A stretch of 64,000 nt of DNA from Glandiceps talaboti (Eukaryota; Hemichordata; Enteropneusta; Spengelidae): the NCBI RefSeq assembly GCF_964340395.1, contig NC_135571.1, forward strand, positions 2,225,111 to 2,289,110, read 5' to 3'. Both the position numbers and the translations under genes were made by a program. Below, one piece after another: positions 1 through 9,100 of the stretch (the stretch's first letter is position 1; the number at the start of each line of letters is the position of its first letter). The notes under the pieces are model-generated. The model searched no databases and had not been told where the DNA came from. It saw nothing but the letters and a program-made list of their open reading frames with translations.

Positions 1-137
1 TTAGCGGTACTCACTTAGCCCTATACGTAGATTGTAACAAAATCTATGAGAGAGTTATCCACAAGCCAGATCTTGATGTAGATCCTAAAGGTTTGGCTAT
101 GTTCCTGGGACAGCGAAGTCAGCAAGCTTACTTTAAA
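1..137 (+). CDS. NELL: NELL exon: end of thrombospondin-N/LamG domain
   Basis: The open frame from base 3 encodes 45 residues with a cysteine in [10 protein letters not shown] and the LFLGQR-like motif [13 protein letters not shown], typical of the last strands of the NELL TSPN domain. The donor is GTGAGT at 138, phase 0. The exon is cut by the window start. Confidence 0.9.
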
Positions 138-3100
138 GTGAGTAATACTAGAAGTGATACACACCGTAATGGGGCGCCCTCACATTATCAGTCAACCCCT
201 TTTCATCACCAGTTCAGGATGGGGCCTGATGAGTTGCCATCATAGTTCTTCAGATTAGTACCGTCGGATAGAGTGGGCCAGTGAGGGCCAAATGACACGA
301 CATATCTCACAGTCCTTATTAGAATTAGCCTTGGTTATCTGGTTTGACAATAGCATTTGCCAGAACCAGCACTATTGAGATAGTATGTTGAGTTAGTCTG
401 TAAGATATGCCGTGATATGGCGCCCTCACACATCAATCAACCCCTTTGAAAACAGGCCAGTGAGGGTGGCATGATACAATGTATTTACAGTCTAATGGTG
501 AGGCAGATAGCCAATCAAATCACTTACAAGCACAAACAAACAAACAATCCTAGAATTTCAAACCATTTTAGTTTCTAAACTTCAATCAAATATTTCTAGA
601 AATTTCTCGAAATATTTGATTGAAGTGTAGAAACCGCTCTAAACTTAGTTATCTGGTTGTTTGATTTAGGTTTGTAGTTTTAACTTGTTTTTGAGAACTT
701 CTGATAGATTATATACTAGTACTTAATGTCATTGCTTTACTTGTGTCATATACCTGGCAACTGTTGCTAGGTTGATAAACAACTCCAAGAAATAGAACTA
801 CATATGACAACTTTAGTGGTGGACATTTTAAAAGAGTATATTTACCTGCATTGAAAACTTGACCATTTCCATAAACTTCTTGAGTTTGGAGATTTGATAG
901 ACTTCCCAGTTAGTTTCATGTAAATTAAACCACCCTTTACCTACATCACGTAGACTTGTTCTGATGGCAGCATGTCGTGTAGAAATCCGGCTATCTTTTA
1001 GAAACAGTTGAACCTAGAAGAACAGTTATCAATTTACAAAAAAAGTGAACAATACTGCAGGAAATACAGACATTTTCATAAACTATGGGTTCTGGAGAGT
1101 AATTTCATGATGTTACATCACCTACAATTAGTTGTGATTTCAGGAAAAAAATCAAATTGATATTGTGCCTTTGTAGGGTATCTTTGGGGTCTATTGCATC
1201 ATGGGAGATAGTAAAAATAATATATTCAAGTTGCACACTGAATATTCATGAGTATATCCTAACAGTGTATCATGAATATTCAGTGTGCAACTTGAATATG
1301 ACTATTATGCGAACATGCCATTTCTATTTTGTTAATTTTGTAGATATATTTCAATTTTTCTTGTGAATTGTTTAACTTGTAGGGTATTCTGCAGGATGTA
1401 AAACTAGTTGTATCAAGCCATGGATATTTATCTCAGTGTTCAGAACTAGAAAGACAATGTCCTACATGCGGTGAATATATGCAGATGGTGGAAGATATGG
1501 ATAGACTAGCAAGTTTACTACAGGTGATGGAGAATAGGGTAAGTTACATGTACATAGCTCAATGACGAGATTTATACTGTGTATTTCAAAGTCACTTATA
1601 GTATTCTACTTACTGAAGCATACTTAACTATCACTTGCAATCAAACCTAGTATTAGACATAACATGTAAACGATCTGATAACATGATTTTTTATTTGTAC
1701 CCTAAAATGTTGAGGAATCTATACAAGGCAATCAACTGTTCTAACAATGCCAGAAGACAAATTGCAATGTCATAGAATACATGCATTGACATTAACATTA
1801 TACTAGAATAGTTTAATCAAAGTTTTTTGTAAGTATTTTCACTTGAGTAAAAGGTATAGAAACTCAGCTTGTGCCATTTAATACAAGTTTGTGACTTGTA
1901 CACACAGGTGGTGACAGCAGAGAGACGTATCACTGAATTAGAAGAATGCAGGTGTCAGAAATCATGTCAATACAAAGATATGTTGAAGGAAGACAGTGAT
2001 ACATGGACAGATGAGTGTCAAGTTTGTAATTGTACTGTAAGTTTATCTCATATTCCTGCACTAGCTGTAACTGAGGTATTATTTTTTCGATAAGACAACC
2101 AGCAATATATTCACTGAAAATTGTCAAAAATACCAAGACATTGTACATGTTAATAAGGGATCAATTTTATCCATAAGTAGTACAGTAATTGGCAATCTGA
2201 TTAAAATCTGATGTTAGATAGGCTGGTTTTCCTGTATTTACCTTTATTCCATCGTTATTGCGTCTTTTACATGAGTTTTTTTTCCCCTGGGCGAACACCT
2301 TTCGTTAGCCCAGGGGAAAAAAAACTCACATAAAAGACGCAATAACGATGGAATAAAGGTAAATACAGGAAAACCAGCCTATCTAACATCAGATTTTAAT
2401 CAGATTGAGTAATTGGTTGAATCATGATCGCATTACGGTGCTAATTTTTTGGTGCAGACCCAAAAATCAAATTGGTTGGATTTACTGCAAAATCTCTTTG
2501 TACAGCTACACAAGGATATTTATCACTGATATTTCTTAGGTTTAATACTTAGTACATATATCTTGCCTTTATCCATGACTTTTATACCAGTACTTTTGCA
2601 CTCCTTGAAATACATGTACCCACAGGTGATTCAATAGGCCATTGCAGACTGCAAACAGTAAATTGAGAATACAGCGCCCTCGCTCAAATTAGGGGTATCA
2701 TCACCTCAAAGTACCGTTTCTTAAGAGCTTTGTCCCTTGGTATTCTGTAGAAGTGTAAATCAGAGATGTTTTTCGTATTGTTCAGACATTGAGGAAAGTA
2801 GCAGTGCTCTATGATTAACCAAGTAACCTATACCATGTATACCCCCAATGTACACACGGACAGGAAGTAGAGTGCCACCGTGGTAAATTTTGGAAAGGCC
2901 TGTACTGCTAGGGTGTGTGTAATATTACAAGCATTAAATCATTATATCTAACAAAGACGTTAAAAAATTTACAGGGAGGTGTTGTGCAGTGTGGTCCAAT
3001 GACATGCCCTACTGTATCCTGTAAATATCCCGTCATACCAAATGGGCAGTGCTGTCCTGTGTGCAGAGGTAAGTTATATAAATGAAACAATTGCATTTTA

Positions 3101-6100
3101 TTGCATTTTATTTAACTTTAACATTTTTGTTTTCCTGTGTTCTTTAAACAACATAACTACAACTGCTGACATCAGACCGTGGATGAATGGAACCTGTTAC
3201 AAACAGGGAAAGTAAACAACTGAATTGGATTAATAACATTTGCACAGCATGTTGGAAGTACACAGACTTATATTACATTTCATCATATGATAAGAACAGT
3301 TTTATGGACATTTTACACAATAGTTCATATCAGGGTTCGCACGGTCCTGGAAAACCCTGGAATTTCAAACCCTCCCTGGAAAGCCCTGGAAAACCCTGGA
3401 AAAATGCGCCCTACCCCTGGAAAACCCTGGAAAATGATCATGATCAATCGATCGATTAATATTGATGATCGTCATGTCTGTGCTCGAGCCACCCATTCAT
3501 ATGATTCTGAATCTCGTAAATATAGTATTGTGTCAGATGTATGTAATGAGCGCTCACAAAAGAACAAACGACAGTAAACGTAACAGCCAAAAAGAAATCA
3601 CGACGTGTACACTACATCAGATTTTAATCAGATTTGACTATGTATGTCTGTAATGAGCGCTCACAAAAGAACAAACGACAGTAAACGTAACAGCCAAAAA
3701 GAAATCATGACGTGTACACTACATCAGATTTTAATCAGATTTGACTAGAACTGTACGTATATATGATAAAGTCTTTGCTTGACATGTGTTTTGTATATTT
3801 TCACAGAGCAATGTTTTTTTATCGGTAAATACCTGGATGACGGCGAGGAGATCTCACCTAGGGAGTGTTACACCTGTAAATGTACGGTGAGTATCACACC
3901 CAGTATACATTCTAATATGTATTGATTGATAGATGATTCTTAGATCTGATTGGATAATGGAATGATTGACAACTCATAGTGAAAGTTGTGACATAAGCTA
4001 ATTAGCATATGAATATATATTCAAATTGAAAACTCAAAGTCTGATCTGATTGGTGATTAGTTTATGCTTATACTTTACAATGATTGACAACTCACTATCA
4101 GATCTGATTGGCTCATAACTGTATATCTACACCTAACAAATGATTGACAGCTCACTATCAGATCTGATTGGCTCATGCACACACCTTCATGATTGACAAC
4201 TCACTATGAGATCAGATTAGGTGACAAGTGTATGCCTACACTTAAGATAGCACAGAAATTATCAGGTGGCGTCATGATGGGTGAATGGTTAGAGTGCCCC
4301 GCTTTGAATCTGCAGGTTGCAGGTTCAAGCCCATCGATGCCATTTGTTTCTGAATAGCTAAAGTTCCTGGGCAAGATTTCAACCACGACTGTACCTGAGT
4401 CAACCCAGCTGTATAATTGGGGATCTGGTAGGATAGAGGTTGAAATGTGAATGTTTTAATCCTCTATACTTATAGAGGCTGCAATGGATTTGTATGCTCC
4501 CCAGGGAGTTGAGAAAGTATAAAGGTCCATTGTGCCACCATAGATCCGTACCAGGGGTAGTAATTGTAAAGCACTTTGAGCACAGTGTAGGAAAGCGCTA
4601 TATAAACACCAACATTATTATTTTTATTATTATTATTATTATGTGAAATATTAAGACATTTCCCCCATGATATACTGTATTCTACATACAATACAAACTA
4701 ATATTTTATTTTGTGATTAATAACAGTTAAATTTAATGTTATCTTTGTGATTGTTAATTCATATGATTTCTGTCTTTCTAGAATGGTAACGTAGGGTGTG
4801 TATCTCACGATCGTAATGAAATCTGTCCCAAGTTGACGTGTCCCACTGATGAACAATTCACTGTTAGTGGTGAATGCTGCAAGTTTTGTAGAGGTGAGTG
4901 ATATAGCACCATCACAAACTATAAGTAAAAATGTTTGATGCTTTTGTTTATGTTTACTGGAGTCACTGATGATGGTCAGTTGGTTAGAGTGGTCGGTTTA
5001 CAATCTGCAGGCTGCAGGTCGAGTCTTGCCGCTGCCATTTTTTTCTGAATGGCTAGCTAAAGTCCTTGTGCAAGATTTGAACCACGACTGTGCCTCAGTC
5101 AACCCAGCTGTATAACAAAAACTTAAACACTAAAATGTGACGTCGTTGTTCTTTTTGTAGGTGTTGATTACTGTACAGACGGACATGATTGCCACCCTAA
5201 TGCAACCTGTGTCAGCTTAGAAACATCGCACACTTGTCAGTGTAATGCTGGTTTCCAGGGAGACGGGAAAGAATGCGTTGATGTAAATGAGTGTGAAAAT
5301 GAAGGCGGACCAATCGGTCATCATTGCCGTGATAGCACTGAATGTGTCAATGTTCCCGGGTCTTATTACTGTCAATGTCTGCCTGGATATAGACGAATAG
5401 ATGCTTACACTTGCATAGGTAAAGAAGGTTTTATAGTCATGTGATTAGACATGATAGTCACATGACTGTCACATGACATTGTTACATCATTGCCATGAGA
5501 GCAGTAATGTGTGTTCCTAGGTGTGAGATATAGAAGAATAGATGCTTACACTTGCAGAGGTAATGAAGGTTTTATAGTCATGTGATCAGATGAGATAGTC
5601 ACAAGACTGTCACATGACATTGTATTACATCATTGCCCGTATATGGAGATGATCATGTGATTGAGTGAGATAAGCATACTTTGACAGATTAAATGTCATA
5701 TGATTGGATCTGACAGTCACATGACTATCATGTGACAGGGTATAATTGCCCAGTAATCATTCATTACAGTATATGACATCGTTCTTAATGCCTAGCGATG
5801 CAAATTTTTACATGTAAAGTATATTTAAAAATATTCCCAGATTTGTACCATTCTACGAAGATGTAATAAATGTGCATTAATTTTATTTTTCAGAATTAGA
5901 CGAATGTGCCTTTGCAGTCCACGATTGTGATATTAACGCACAGTGTATTAATACAGATGGCAGTTACAAGTGTGTATGTCCATCGGGTTACTATGGTGAT
6001 GGCTTCAAATGTGAAGGTATGTATCCTACCATTGCCCTCTCACATTTACCTGGCGTATTTCCGTATCAGATCAACGTTTGATTCAGTCATAATTTATCAT

Positions 6101-9100
6101 GTGAAGTCTTTTGACCCAACCATGTAAGTGATTTATAAAAGTTTAAATTGAATGCCACTCCAGGAGATAGTGTGGGTACTATTGGTTCTGGAGAGTCATT
6201 TCATGATTTTACATCACCTACAATTAGTTGCGAATTCAGAGAAACATCAAGTTGATCTTGTGCCTTTATAGGGTATCTTTGCTATGGGCTATTGCATGAT
6301 GGGAGATAGTAGTATAGCAGAAAAACATTATTCAATGGTTGAACACTGAATATTTGTGACAACATATCTTACTCTAATTCTATATAAGGACATTTTTCTG
6401 GTTAACCATAATTATTATATATGAAATATTAAGTATTTGGCAAATAACGTATACTTTCACGGATTCATGATATTAATATTGGAATAAACAACTTTTTCTT
6501 GGACAGCTAAATGCACTAGTACTTGTTTGAATGGTGGTCGTTGTGTTGCACCTGACTCCTGCCAGTGTCCATCTGGATATCTTGGAGATCATTGCCAAAC
6601 CGGTAAGTCACTACCTGTATTACAATGGACCTTTACAACAACTAGCACCCTCTATCATCGCCCTACTGACAAACCATCATATGTATTGCAATAGACCTAT
6701 CTATCAGACATTAGCACCTGCTCTCATTGTCAAACTGGGAAGTCACCACTTGTATTAGAATAGACCTTTACAGCAACTAGCGCCCTCTATCATCACCCTA
6801 CTTACAAACCATCATATGTATTGGGATAGACCTATCTATCAGACATTAGCACCTGCTCTCATTGTCAAACTGGGAAGTCATCACCTGTATAGCAAAACAC
6901 AATAGACCTTCACAACAACTACCGCCCTTTATCATTGCTAAACATCTTTATCTAAATACCATATTTATTTCTGTAACAGATATTGACGAGTGTGCGTCAG
7001 GAACTCATGGTTGCCACAGCAACTCAGAATGTATCAACTTACCAGGAAGCTTCTATTGTCAATGTAAGACTGGTTACCATAGTGACGAAGATCCTCACTC
7101 AGATCTAGGTGCTTCTTGTGAAGGTAATTCAAAGATTTAAGAATTGTATGTTGTAATGTAAATATAACGATGATAACGTAGGGCAATAATTTGACTTATC
7201 TTAGTTTCTTCTGTCGTCCTAATTTAGAGTTTTTCAAACTACATCTTAACTTTGTCACCCTTTGAAAATTTGATTTGGATGTCATTGGACTCCAGAATAC
7301 TGCTCAATTCAAACAGGGTTGGCAGTGACCAAGTGGTTAAACCACTTGCCTCTTACCACTGTGGTTGGGGTTCGAATCCATTCAGGGTTGTCAGTGGCCG
7401 AGTAGTTAAACCACCTGCCTCTTACCACTGCGGTCGGGGTTCAAACCCATTCAAGGTTTGATTAAATATACCACCCTGTAAGTAAGAAGAGTGTCGTTCA
7501 GTTTGACTCTGGTTTCCCCCTGCACTAACACTGAACCATCCTGTTATTGGGCAATGCCTGTTGATGTAGTCTAGTTCCTATACAGTATCGCTACGACCAT
7601 GGACATATACTTCCATGCTATGACTCACAGTATAGTCAAGGCCCTGATGAAAGGTGTTAATTATGGTTTAACCTCATAGTGAGTAAAGCGCTAAAAGCAC
7701 ATGTCACTAGTAATAACAGACTGTTGTCACCACTCATTAAATATTCATTTGGTACAGCTGTTTTTGACAATGTCCAACCAGTACTCCACAGCCAGCCCTT
7801 TTAAACTAAATCACGTGGGGATGCAACAGCATAATCATGTTTATATGAACGCTGTAGGAGGGCGCACAGGAATGTGTGCTGATTGAGGGAATTTAACCAG
7901 ACTGGGTTAGGAAACAAGTTTGGTCATCCAGACTACTGTTGATGTTTTGTATATAAATGCTATGATGGTGTGCAGTGGTGACGCTCGAACCACGTTACCA
8001 CATTTTGTGAAGTAATTTGTCTCATTCTATTAATTATTATTATCATTTCAGACATTGATGAGTGTGATGATAATGGTATGTGTCATCGTGACATGACGTG
8101 TCTAAATGAAGATGGTGGCTATCAGTGTCAGTGTAACAATATTGATCAATGTCACGGTAAATGTATACATGACGGTGAAGAAATACGTAATGGACAACAA
8201 TTCAAACCAGATGATGAATGCTATACTTGTCAATGTCAGGTGAGAGATTCAAGTCCTTCCAAGCATTATAGTAAATATGCAATTAGGGTTTCACAGTCTC
8301 AGCCAGTGTCAGGTGAGAGATTTACATTTGTAAGTCTTTCCAAGTGTTATAATAACCAGGGTTTCAAAGTCTCTTAGCCAGTGTTATTTAAGTCCTTCCA
8401 GGCATTATAATAACTAAGGTTTCAAAGCTTCTTAGCTAGTGTCAGGTGAAAGATTCATGTCATTCCAGGCGTTAAAGTAAGTAGGGTTTCAAAGTCTCTT
8501 AACCAGTGTCAGGTGAAAGATTGAAGTCCTTCCAGGCGTTACAGTAACTAGGGTTTTCAAAGTCTCTTAGCTAGTGTCAGATGAAAGATTCAAGTCCTTC
8601 CAAGTCTCTTAGCTAGGTACTTTGATGAAGTATTGGCGCTAATTACATTGTGTATCTTTGCATGAACTTTGTCTCCTTTGTGCTTTTACCACAAGCAAGC
8701 AAATGCATCAGTGTTTTTTCTGGGATTGTATTTCAGTTTAGGTTACTGCAGTACATATCTTGTGTTGGTCCCTTACACGATATGTTTGTATTTTCAGGAC
8801 GGTGTGAAGACATGTACACCTGATGTGTGTGATTGTAATGCGGCTACCGTCAACTTAGATTGTTGTCCACATTGTGATTTCAACGGACAGTGTTTACACC
8901 AACTTAAACCTGTAGTGTACGACGATGGGGATCGCTGGGACTACGAGTGTCAAAGATGTCAGTGTTTGGTAAGTAACTTACCAAATTTAAGTTGATAAGT
9001 GAGAGTGCTGTCCACATTATGATTTAAAATATTATCTGTAGTTACTCATAAATTATCAATAACAATGATTCCAGTTCATGCTGATTTATTTTGGCACAAC

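Noticed and set aside
7318-7452. Two tRNA genes
   Set aside because: A- and B-boxes are present, but no full cloverleaf with paired acceptor stem is evident and a SINE body follows. Treated as SINE heads.
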